Source: a virus
Length of the DNA: 35,400 nt
IMG/VR virus record: IMGVR_UViG_3300009370_000085
Span: 1-35,400 of that record
Strand: one strand, 5' to 3'
The position numbers and the translations under genes were made by a program. Under the pieces are notes generated by a model that was given only the letters and a program-made list of their open reading frames with translations, did not search any database and was not told the origin of the DNA. This document shows positions 7,005 to 15,500 of the stretch, one piece after another (the stretch's first letter is position 1; every line of letters starts with the position of its first letter).

Positions 7005-7889
7005 GTGTCCACACAGATCACGACCGCATTCGTCAAGCAGTATTCCGCTGGCGTGCGAATGCTTCAGCAGCAAGTCACCTCACGGCTCCACGACGCCGTG
7101 ATGGTGGACCCGGGCGTTCAAGGCGACCGCGCCTTCTACGACCAGGTCGATGCGACCAACATGTCCGAGGTGACGAATCGCCACGGCGATACCGAGTACA
7201 CGGACACCCCGCACAAGCGACGCATGGTGACGCTCTCGACCTACGAGGTCGCCGACCTCGTGGACCGCGCGGACCAGCGGCGCCTGCTCAACGACCCGGT
7301 CAACCCGTACAGCCGCAGCATGGCCTCGGCAGCGAATCGCCAGACGGACGACGTGATCCTCGCGGCGTTCGACGCCACGGCGAAGACGGGCGTGGACGGG
7401 TCTGGCACGGCAGCGTTCGACTCGGACTACTCGTTCAACGCGACGGGAGCGAGTCAAGCGCTCGAGGTCAACGACCTCATCAAAGCGCGTCGGCTCCTCG
7501 AGGCGGCAGAGAACGAAGAGGACGACGGCGAGAACAAGTGGTGCATCGTCATGTCCGCGGTCTGTCGGGAGCAGTTGCTCCAGCAGACCGAGGTCACGAG
7601 CGCCGACTACGCCACGGTCAAGGCACTCGTCAACGGGCAGGTGAACACCTTCCTGGGCTTCGACTTCATCAAGTCGCAGCGTGCGGCGATCACTGCCGCT
7701 GGTATCCGCGACGTGTTCGCGTGGGTGAAGAAGTCGATGCAGCTCGCGGTCGGCGAAGAGCCCCGCGCGTTCATCGACCGCCTGCCGCAGAAGCGCCACT
7801 CGCTCCAGGTCCGCTACGAGCAGGACTGCGGCGCGACGCGCATGGATGAGAAGGGCGTCGTTCGGATCCTCGTGGACGAGGTGCCGTAG
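7005..7889 (+). CDS. Major capsid protein
   Basis: 294 residues, starting with GTG and preceded by GAGGAG at 8-9 nt. The sequence matches the compact podovirus coat type: N-terminal QYSAGVRMLQQQ, then TEYTDTPHKRRMVTLSTYEVADLVD and a C-terminal RYEQDCGATRMDEKGVVRI. This family is expected to adopt the HK97 coat fold. The gene has its own promoter-like site, a leader hairpin and an immediate strong terminator, as expected for the most abundant virion protein. Confidence 0.88.
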   Translation: MSTQITTAFVKQYSAGVRMLQQQVTSRLHDAVMVDPGVQGDRAFYDQVDATNMSEVTNRHGDTEYTDTPHKRRMVTLSTYEVADLVDRADQRRLLNDPVNPYSRSMASAANRQTDDVILAAFDATAKTGVDGSGTAAFDSDYSFNATGASQALEVNDLIKARRLLEAAENEEDDGENKWCIVMSAVCREQLLQQTEVTSADYATVKALVNGQVNTFLGFDFIKSQRAAITAAGIRDVFAWVKKSMQLAVGEEPRAFIDRLPQKRHSLQVRYEQDCGATRMDEKGVVRILVDEVP

Positions 7890-7900
7890 CACTGAGCTCG

Positions 7901-7936
7901 GGGGCGCCGCCGGGTTGAACTGGCGGTGCCCCTTTT
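7901..7936 (+). terminator. Rho-independent terminator after coat gene
   Basis: GGGGCGCCGCC (7901-7911) pairs with GGCGGTGCCCC (7922-7932) in an 11-bp stem with one G-T wobble. The 10-nt loop is followed by TTTT. It begins 11 nt after the coat stop codon and would end or attenuate the coat transcript. Confidence 0.85.
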
Positions 7937-7959
7937 GTGCATAAGGGTGCGACAGAGTT

Positions 7960-7978
7960 GCGGGCGATGGTCGCCCGC
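7960..7978 (+). other. Leader hairpin before cement gene
   Basis: GCGGGCGA (7960-7967) pairs perfectly with TCGCCCGC (7971-7978) around a TGG loop, 35 nt before the next start codon. It has no T-tract. It may protect read-through transcripts or affect translation of the next gene. Confidence 0.5.
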
Positions 7979-8013
7979 GGCGAGTGCGGCCCGAAAGCAA
8001 TCTGAGGTACATC

Positions 8014-8568
8014 ATGGCCGGTCCCTATTACAGCGACCACTTCACTGCCACGACGAGCGGTACGTCGATCGACGACCCCCGCACCAAGGTGGCGAGCGGC
8101 GTCAAGCACGCTGCTGTCCGGTACAGCCGAGCGAGCGTCACGGCGCCCGCGTCGATCACGACGGGGGAGATTCTTCACGCCATGAAGCTCAAGTCGGGCG
8201 ACCGGGTCAACGCGATCTACATCTCGTGCCCCGGCTTCACGGGCACCTCTCAGCCGGCCAGCATCGGTCTCTACGACGGCGACGGCGTGGTCATCGATGC
8301 GGACATCCTCGCCGACGAGGCCACTGCACCGATGGATGACCTCACCACCGCGATCGACCGCGTCGATGTGTTCGCAAACGCGGGAGCGGCCATCGAAGAG
8401 GAAGATGTCGGCAAGCCCCTCTGGGAGCTGGCAGACGAAGGCGCTGGGACGTACTCCGAAGACCCGCTCGAGGAGTGGTACGTCTCGATCACGATGGGGA
8501 CGGAGAGTTCCGTCACTGCCGGCGCCGAGATCGTCCTCGAGGTCTTCTACACGTCGGACGGCAACTAG
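8014..8568 (+). CDS. Probable capsid cement/decoration protein
   Basis: 184 residues, predicted mostly beta (GPYYSDHFTATTSGTSIDDP, then GDRVNAIYISCPGFTG and EWYVSITMGTESSV). The ATG at 8014 has GAGG about 7 nt upstream. I assign the role from position right after the coat gene and from the beta-rich composition, as with Bbp16-type cement proteins in BPP-1. No motif proves it; another minor head protein is possible. Confidence 0.5.
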   Translation: MAGPYYSDHFTATTSGTSIDDPRTKVASGVKHAAVRYSRASVTAPASITTGEILHAMKLKSGDRVNAIYISCPGFTGTSQPASIGLYDGDGVVIDADILADEATAPMDDLTTAIDRVDVFANAGAAIEEEDVGKPLWELADEGAGTYSEDPLEEWYVSITMGTESSVTAGAEIVLEVFYTSDGN

Positions 8569-8574
8569 TCGCAG

Positions 8575-8641
8575 CCCTTCTTCTCCGCTTCCCGGCTAAG
8601 AAGGGTTCGACGGGCCGGGGGGAGGCGAGCGCCCCCCGGCC
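8575..8641 (+). terminator. Two strong hairpins after cement gene
   Basis: CCCTTCTT (8575-8582) pairs with AAGAAGGG (8598-8605). GGCCGGGGGG (8613-8622) pairs perfectly with CCCCCCGGCC (8632-8641). The second is a 10-bp GC stem with a 9-nt loop followed by TAATCC rather than a T-run. Together they probably form a terminator or transcript-stabilising end between head and tail modules. Confidence 0.55.
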
Positions 8642-8659
8642 TAATCCACAGGGAGAGTG

Positions 8660-9271
8660 ATGGCGTCTGAGACATCCATCGCAAACGCCGCACTCACGCT
8701 GCTGGGCGAGCGGCGCATCAACGACCTCGACGAAAACTCCAAGACAGCCAACGTGCTGAAGGAGCGATTCGACGAGGTCCGCGATGCGCTGCTTCGGCGG
8801 CACCCGTGGAACTTCGCGACGACCCGCGTCGAGGTCGCGAAAGACACCGCGGCCCCGACCTGGGGCTTCGACAATTCCTACACCCTACCGAGCGATCTGC
8901 TCCGGCTGCTCGAGGTCGAGAACCCGAACCACTGGCCCTACCGGGTAGAGGGTCGGAACATCGTCACCGACCTCGAGAGCCCGCTTCAGATCGCGTACAC
9001 CCGACAGGTTACCGTCGTCAACGACATGGACGTGCTGTTCCGTCAGGCACTCGCCGCGGAGCTCGCTGCCGAAGTCGCTGAATCGATTACCGGCGACGAC
9101 GGGAAAGTGCGCGACATGCAGGCGATCGTGATGGGCAAGATCCGCGAGGCCCGGAACACTGACGGTCAAGAGCCGTCCCCGCGCGCCATCGAGAGCTCGG
9201 AGTGGCTCGACGCCCGAGAAGAGTCGGGACCGCAGCGGGGTATCCCGTCAGGCGTCGGGACGCCTCTGTGA
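8660..9271 (+). CDS. Tail tubular protein A (tail adaptor), first copy
   Basis: 203 residues, with the adaptor signature ETSIANAALTLLGERRI at the N-terminus, RFDEVRDALLRRHPWNFA, and WGFDNSYTLPSDLLRLLEV. T7 gp11-type adaptors form the ring between portal and tail nozzle. ATG 8660 is preferred over an in-frame GTG at 8657; GGGAGA precedes it. A second copy of this domain forms the C-terminus of the protein at 10673-12568, with a 36-nt exact match between 8702-8737 and 12035-12070. Confidence 0.87.
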   Translation: MASETSIANAALTLLGERRINDLDENSKTANVLKERFDEVRDALLRRHPWNFATTRVEVAKDTAAPTWGFDNSYTLPSDLLRLLEVENPNHWPYRVEGRNIVTDLESPLQIAYTRQVTVVNDMDVLFRQALAAELAAEVAESITGDDGKVRDMQAIVMGKIREARNTDGQEPSPRAIESSEWLDAREESGPQRGIPSGVGTPL

Positions 9272-9284
9272 GTGAGGTCACCGC

Positions 9285-9743
9285 ATGGCTCTCGGAGACC
9301 TGACGCTATTCAACGATTTCGCTAGGCAACTAGCGGAAAAAGAGATCGATCTCGCCGACGACGCATACAAGCTGATGCTCGTCAGCAACGCCCTCGTGCC
9401 CGTGGCAACGCAGGCAACCCCGACCCATAGCACCTACAGCGGGACGGAGGTCAGCGGGTCCGGTTACGTCTCGGGCGGCGCCACCGTCAGTTCCACGATG
9501 GGGGTCTCGCTGGCGGCAGCGGTCGCGAGCTGGACGGTGGGCGCGGGCCCGCACGCCACATGGACGGCAACCGCGGGCGGCCCGAGCAATATCCGCTGGG
9601 CCATCCTGTACAACGACACGGCAGCCGCAAAGCCTGCCGCCGCGTTCGTCGATATCGGCGCGGGCTCGGACGTGAACCTCGCGACGACCAGCGTCTATGT
9701 GACGTTCAATACCACCGCGATTGCCCAGATCGAGGTGAGCTGA
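9285..9743 (+). CDS. Conserved phage virion-type protein
   Basis: 152 residues. The N-terminus LTLFNDFARQLAEKEIDLADDAYKLMLV and the later EVSGSGYVSGG, RWAILYND and VTFNTTAIAQIEV fit a widespread family of small beta-rich phage proteins found in structural operons. Their exact role is not known to me; a tail or head decoration role is likely. Its stop overlaps the next start (TGATG). Confidence 0.6.
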   Translation: MALGDLTLFNDFARQLAEKEIDLADDAYKLMLVSNALVPVATQATPTHSTYSGTEVSGSGYVSGGATVSSTMGVSLAAAVASWTVGAGPHATWTATAGGPSNIRWAILYNDTAAAKPAAAFVDIGAGSDVNLATTSVYVTFNTTAIAQIEVS

Positions 9744-10009
9744 TGGGCGCCACCTATCGGTGTCAACGCAGCGCCTATGCGAAACGACGATTTGGTCATG
9801 CGGTCAACCGACTTGACCGCTGCGCCGCTTGCCGGCGGGATGAGTGTCTGCATGATGCCGTGGTCAAACGGGGAGCTGTCCGTCCCGTCTACCCGCGCCC
9901 GCGTCTTTGGCAGCTTTTAGATTCCATGCCGACAGTTCGCGACTTTGCTCCGGCGCCACCAGAATGGCGGCGTGCGTTTGTTCTTGATTCGTTGCCGGGG
10001 TCGCGATGA
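9743..10009 (+). CDS. Hypothetical Cys-containing protein
   Basis: 88 residues, basic, with cysteines CQRS, CAAC and C (residues 7, 28-31, 36) that could bind a metal, and a Pro/Arg-rich C-terminal half. The start overlaps the previous stop and the stop overlaps the next start (ATGA), so it is translationally coupled in a structural operon. Base composition is lower in GC than the head genes. Family not recognised. Confidence 0.55.
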   Translation: MGATYRCQRSAYAKRRFGHAVNRLDRCAACRRDECLHDAVVKRGAVRPVYPRPRLWQLLDSMPTVRDFAPAPPEWRRAFVLDSLPGSR

Positions 10010-10680
10010 GTCACGTCCTGCCGTTCACGATTGACGGGTACACGTTCACGCACACCGACGGCAACGCCGAGCTCGATTCGTTCACTCGGGCAGAAATGTC
10101 AAAGGAGCGGGACAAGGCAACCGGTGTCTGGCGCCCCAACGGGTGGGGCCGGTGCCTTGAGAATCAGACGCACCTTACATTCGCCGTAACCGATTCCGAT
10201 GGGGACTATTTCGGTTCCTGGATGATGTACCGGGTGCAGTCGGTTGATGGAGACCCAAACGTCATCAGCGCCTTGCTGGCCCCGATGTTCCCCGACATCG
10301 AGGCCGTCGCGGTCGTCGGAGAAGCCCGCGCACCGAGCGGAGAGATCCTGAACGCGGACGAGGTCGCAGAGTCGCAGGCGCGGTGGGCGCAGTTCTGGCG
10401 TCGGAACTTTGCCTGGATGGAGTGGCAAGTCATGAACCCGATGCCGCTCGAGGGGGGCGGGAACCTCGTCGTCGACCATTGGCGCTTCCCCCAGACGGAT
10501 GACGGTGACCCGGCGGGACAGTGTTGGCAGAAACTCGAGCCAGCATTCGAGCAGTTCTCGAAACTCGAAGTCGATTGGAACAATCACATGCCGGGGATGG
10601 GGCCGTGCCCCGCGAGAACGACTGGCTGGAAGGCAATCGACCCCGATCCAGGTCGCGCACGCGGATCAATCCATGCCTGA
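10006..10680 (+). CDS. Hypothetical phage protein
   Basis: 224 residues. The start is an ATGA overlap, and the last codons overlap the start of the adaptor fusion gene by 8 nt. It begins with a small beta-like domain (LPFTIDGYTFTHTDGNAELD), has an acidic centre and an Ala/Trp-rich helix (QARWAQFWRRNFAWMEWQVM). It belongs to the low-GC segment inserted between the two adaptor copies. I do not recognise the family; a structural accessory role is inferred from neighbours only. Confidence 0.6.
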   Translation: MSHVLPFTIDGYTFTHTDGNAELDSFTRAEMSKERDKATGVWRPNGWGRCLENQTHLTFAVTDSDGDYFGSWMMYRVQSVDGDPNVISALLAPMFPDIEAVAVVGEARAPSGEILNADEVAESQARWAQFWRRNFAWMEWQVMNPMPLEGGGNLVVDHWRFPQTDDGDPAGQCWQKLEPAFEQFSKLEVDWNNHMPGMGPCPARTTGWKAIDPDPGRARGSIHA

Positions 10681-12568
10681 GACGACGATCGCCCCAGCGA
10701 CTTCCGCAAACGCCGACACGACTGTCGGTGATGCCGCGTACACGAGCGTCACGATTGCTGGTATCGAGTGGGACGACGCATGGCACCAGTTCGGTCGTGA
10801 TGACGAGAAGACGGCCGCAAACCACGGCGCGATCCAACACTATGATACGAGCGGCATCCCGCTGGGCGCGCACGTATCCGGTGCCAAGATCGAAGTGAAG
10901 GCGTCGGACGCAGATTCGGGTGCATTTACCGCAAGCCTCGACGTTCTCGCGCGCACCACCCGCGTGGATCAGGTGACCGAGCAGGTTCACGATGCCCAGG
11001 TAATCTACTACCCAGACTCGGGGATCTTCCCGGTTCACGCGCTATGGGATGATGCCCGGACCTCTGGAAGTGACAAGAGCATCGTCATGCCGCTCACCAC
11101 AGATCACGGCACTGGCGGCGTCGCGCAAGCGTGGAGGTGCGACACGGCTCCGGCGGCGGGGACGACTTTCGCGTACCACTATTTCTTTTTGATTCGCAGT
11201 GGTTCGATGTCTTCGACAACTCTCCGAGTGAAGATATACGAAGCAAGCGGAAGCGCGGGGAATTGGGTTAAGGGTGATCTGATCGATTCTGGGTACCCAC
11301 GTGATGCCGACGACGTTTCCACTTCTGCTCTGGCACCCGTCTCTTTTGGTACGGAAGCCGGGGTCGACCCGGCGACTGGTCTTCACGTACACGCTAACGG
11401 TTGGTCTCCAATTGTGGGCAACACGTATATCAGCGAATTGACCTTCGATGGTGGGACCGGATCTTCAAGCATCTCCGCGGGGATATTGACCACCGCGGAT
11501 GGTAGTGAAGACAACGCACTTATCGTCGCTCGTTACAACGTCACGCCAGCACGAGTCCTGCAGGGCTTCGGTGGGTATACCCAGTACCTCGCTGGTGCCC
11601 GGGTCAAAGATGCGACCAAGCAGGGCTCGGGGAGCACGTTTACCCCGCCGACGTTTGCGTCGGGCACGGTGTATTCGTTCGGGTCCGTGGAGTACAACGG
11701 AGACGCGAACTTTACGGAGGCGTCGAACTTCAAGTCAGATCTACAGGCGGCGCTTTCGGCGAGGACATCGACCGCCGACTGGACCGGCGTGCGGATCCAA
11801 GACTTTGCCGGGACGACGGACGACAGGAGGCGGCGGTTCCACTCGTCTAAGGCCGGCACGGCGACCAGCGGAAGCCTGAAGGGGATGCTGCTCACGCTGA
11901 CGTGGTCGCTTCCGGCCACCGTCACGGTGACCCCACGTCCGAGCTCAGTCTTCAACGAGACGATCATCGAGGAGCCGGGGCCGAGCCTGCGGGCGCCCTC
12001 GGAAACCTCGATTGCAAACGCCGCCCTGGTGATCCTGGGCGAGCGGCGCATCAACGACCTCGACGAAAACGCAAAGTCGGCAAACGTCATCCAGACCCGT
12101 TTTGACGACGTGCGCGATGCGCTCCTGCGCGCCATGACTTGGCGGTTTGCCACTCGCCGGGCGCAGATCGCGGCGTCGGGGACTTCGCCCGCCTGGGGCT
12201 ACACGTACACGTACCCGCTTCCGTTCGATTGCCTGCGGGTGCTCGAGGTCGACGACCGCTGGGGCTTTGGCTGGCGGGTCGAGTCGAACGCGATCGTCAC
12301 GAACGTCGAGTCGCCGCTGGCGATTACTTACGTGGCGCGCGTCGAGGATCCGATCGAGATGGACTCCGAGTTCCGGCAGTTGTTCGCGGCGGCGCTGGCC
12401 GTCGAGCTCGCGGAGACGATTACCGGGGACTCGCGAAAGCTCGAGACGGCGGCGCGGCGCTTTGGTGCCTTGCTCGAGTCGGCTCGCGCCACGAACGGCC
12501 AGGAGGAGTCGCCGCGAGATCCTGCGCTGACGGCGTGGCAACTCTGGCGCGGGGAAAAGGAGCGATAA
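10673..12568 (+). CDS. Large virion domain fused to a second tail tubular protein A
   Basis: 631 residues in two parts. Residues 1 to about 440 are Ser/Thr/Gly-rich and beta-type (for example AYTSVTIAGIEWDDAWHQFG and PGSGST-like turns), encoded by low-GC DNA; no family recognised. Residues about 442-631 are a complete adaptor domain: ETSIANAALVILGERRI, RFDDVRDALLRAM, WGYTYTYPLPFDCLRVLEV. It is clearly homologous to 8660-9271. The adaptor part would sit in the tail ring, placing the N-terminal domain on the tail exterior, possibly as decoration or a receptor-binding element (inference). ATG 10673 is chosen because it gives the usual short overlap. Confidence 0.8.
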   Translation: MPETTIAPATSANADTTVGDAAYTSVTIAGIEWDDAWHQFGRDDEKTAANHGAIQHYDTSGIPLGAHVSGAKIEVKASDADSGAFTASLDVLARTTRVDQVTEQVHDAQVIYYPDSGIFPVHALWDDARTSGSDKSIVMPLTTDHGTGGVAQAWRCDTAPAAGTTFAYHYFFLIRSGSMSSTTLRVKIYEASGSAGNWVKGDLIDSGYPRDADDVSTSALAPVSFGTEAGVDPATGLHVHANGWSPIVGNTYISELTFDGGTGSSSISAGILTTADGSEDNALIVARYNVTPARVLQGFGGYTQYLAGARVKDATKQGSGSTFTPPTFASGTVYSFGSVEYNGDANFTEASNFKSDLQAALSARTSTADWTGVRIQDFAGTTDDRRRRFHSSKAGTATSGSLKGMLLTLTWSLPATVTVTPRPSSVFNETIIEEPGPSLRAPSETSIANAALVILGERRINDLDENAKSANVIQTRFDDVRDALLRAMTWRFATRRAQIAASGTSPAWGYTYTYPLPFDCLRVLEVDDRWGFGWRVESNAIVTNVESPLAITYVARVEDPIEMDSEFRQLFAAALAVELAETITGDSRKLETAARRFGALLESARATNGQEESPRDPALTAWQLWRGEKER

Positions 12569-15500
12569 ATGGCGCGCGCAAAACCGATTCAGAACAGCTT
12601 CAACGGGGGAGAGTTCTCGCCCCGCATGTATGGTCGCACCGACATCCAGAAATACGGTGCCGGAGCACAGGCAATCGAGAACTGGCACATTATGCCAGAG
12701 GGTGGCCTCGAGCGTCGCTCTGGTTTTCGGTACGCCTCCGACGCGGCGTCGGGTTCGACTCGGCTCAAGGAGTTCATCTTCTCAGACGGTCAGGCGTATG
12801 TAATGGAGTTCTCGAACCAGAGCATCCGCTTCTTTCGCAACGAGGGACTGCTCGTCCACCAGACGCTGTCTGGGATCCAGGCGTCGACCGAGGTCAGCTC
12901 CAACACATCCGAGTTCACGGTCGTCGGCCACGGCTACAACGACGAAGACGGCCCGCTCCACATCACGACGGACACGACACTCCCGCCGCCGCTCGCGGTC
13001 TCGACCGACTACTACGTGCGCCTTCCCGAGTCGCACAGCCTTCCTTCTGCGTCGGCAGTAACGCCCGGGTCCGAGTTGTTCACGGTAGGGGCGGGGCACG
13101 GGTACTTCGATCAGATGGGTCCGTTTCGGCTGACCACGACGGGGTCGCTGCCGAATGGTCTGGACTTCGAGCAGGACTACTACATCGTCTTCCAGTCGGC
13201 GACGACGTTCAAGCTCTCGACGATGCCCGGCGGGTCGGTCGCCGCGTTCAGCAACAACGGAACCGGGACGCACACGATCGAGCCGACGGGCGCCTACAAG
13301 CGGGACAAATTTCGCGTCGCTGCCACCCCGACGGGTGCCGCGGTCGATATCACGGCGCCGGGCTCTGGCCTTCACACGCTGACGCCGACGACGAGCCCGC
13401 GGCCGGCGGTTACGCTCTCGACGCCGTACCAGACGGCCGATATTCCTGACCTTCAGTTCGCCCAGTCCGCGGACGTGCTCTACATCGCGCACCCGAGTCA
13501 CGCGCCACGCAAGTTGTCGCGCGTGTCGGCGCAGGGGTTTTTCCTCGAGGAGATCGATTTCCGCGACGGGCCGTATCTGACCGAAAACACAACCGCAGAC
13601 ACCATTGAGCCAAGCGCGACAACCGGCAACGGAATCACGCTGACCTGCACGAAGGCGATCTTCAAGGGTTCGGACGTGGGGCGTCTGGTCAGGATCTACG
13701 ACTCGGCAAGCGGGCCGCACTGGGGCTACGCAAAGATCGTCGGCGTCAACCCGCTCGAATTTCAGGACGCGGACATCGAGGCGCACGATTTTGCCCCGTT
13801 GGACGTGACCGTTGGCAACGACCAGATCGCGATCACAAGTCACGGGATCGACACGGGCGAGGCGGTTCGGGTGAAGGAGGTCGGCACAATCCCAGGCGGG
13901 ATCGTCGCCGCGACGCTGTACTACGCGCGTGCGGTAACCGTAAACATAATCACTCTGCACCCGACGCGATCCGATGCCATTGCCAACACCAACCGTCTCG
14001 ACATCTTGACCCAGGGGTCAGGCGCAGTGTGCGCGCGATTGGTCTCGTCCGTGATCGACGTAGCGGCTCACGGCTACTCTGGCGGTGAGGGTCCGGTGCA
14101 GCTCTCGAACTCGGGCGGGGCCTTGCCGGAGGGGCTCGCGGCGGGGACTGACTACTACGTCGTTGCGGTTGATTCCAACTCGTTTGCACTCTCGCTGACG
14201 CGCGGCGGGGAGACTGTTGGAATCACCGACAACCAGGGAGGGGGCACACACTCCGTGCAGGGCGCGTCCGCGCCGTCCCCGACCTGTACGGCTAACGTGA
14301 AGTCTGATTTTCGTGCGGCGACCGCCAGCGCCGCGTGGAGGCTCGGTGCGTGGAGCAGCGATGCCGATATCGGGTATCCCCGCTCGGTCTCCTTCCACGA
14401 GCAGCGGCTCTGGTTTGCGGGGAATGCCGGAGCTCCGCAGACGATCTACGCCTCGCGGACTGCCGACTTCGAGACCCATAGCCCGACCGGGACGCTCACG
14501 ACGGACGAGACCGACCTCGACTCGACGGTGAGCGACAGCAACGGCATCGTCGCCACCATCGGCTCGAACGAGATCAACGTGCTGCGCTGGCTGTCCCCTT
14601 CGCGGACTCTTCTCGCGGGGACGAGTAAACGGATATGGAACCTTCAGCCCGCCTCGGACGCGAGCGGGTTCTCACCGACGAACACCGAGGCGCAACCCGG
14701 CGGGACGCGGGGTGCCAGTTCGGTGCAGCCCGTGGTGGTCGACAACCGCCCGGTCTTCTGCTCGAACACAGGGCTCAAGATCGGGACCGCGGGGTACTCG
14801 ATCGACTCGGACTCCTACGTCGGGCAAGACCTGACGCTGGTCGCCGAGCACGTCCTTCGGCCCGGCGCCGTGCAGTTGGCCTACGCCGCGGACCCGTGGA
14901 GCACGGTCTTTGCCGTGCGGACAGACGGAGAGCTCGCCGCGCTCACGCTGATCGTCGATCAGGAGATTGCCGGGTGGGGGCGCTTTGTCCTGGGTGGCGC
15001 CTACGTGGCCTCGTACTCGCGATCCTTCACGACGACGGACGTGAGCACGGTCGCCGATACGATCACCGACACGGCTCACGGCATCGCCACGGGCTCCCAG
15101 GGCCGGTTCAAGACGACCGGGTCGATGCCGGCGCCGCTTGAGGAGCACAAGGACTACTGGGTCCGGGCAGTGGACGCGGACACTCTGGCGGTCTTCGAGA
15201 ACGCCAAGGACGCCAACGACGACCGTTCGAGGATCGACCTTACAACGGTCGGGGCGGGGACCATCGAGTTCGGGATCGCGACGAACGCGAAGGTGCTCTC
15301 GGCGGCAGTGATCCCGGCGCCCACGGGCGACCCCAACGCGGTGGGGCGAAACAACATCGACCACGACCAGTTGTGGGTGATCGCCCAGCGCACGATCAAC
15401 GGCGCGACCAAGACGACCGTGGAGTACCTCGAGGACGTATTCGAGCCGACGGATGCCCCCGAGAACGGGTTCTTCGTCGATTCGGGGGCGACCTACAACG

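Noticed and set aside
8598-8640. tRNA-like GGTTCGA at 8604
   Set aside because: The surrounding bases do not form acceptor, D or anticodon stems; they form the two hairpins described instead.
9285-12568. Diversity-generating retroelement target, suggested by BPP-1-like neighbours
   Set aside because: No reverse transcriptase gene and no template/variable repeat pair with adenine-directed differences is visible in the window.
12139-13449. 436-codon rightward frame in another phase
   Set aside because: Overlaps the adaptor fusion and nozzle genes, and its product is Arg/Gly-rich without structure.
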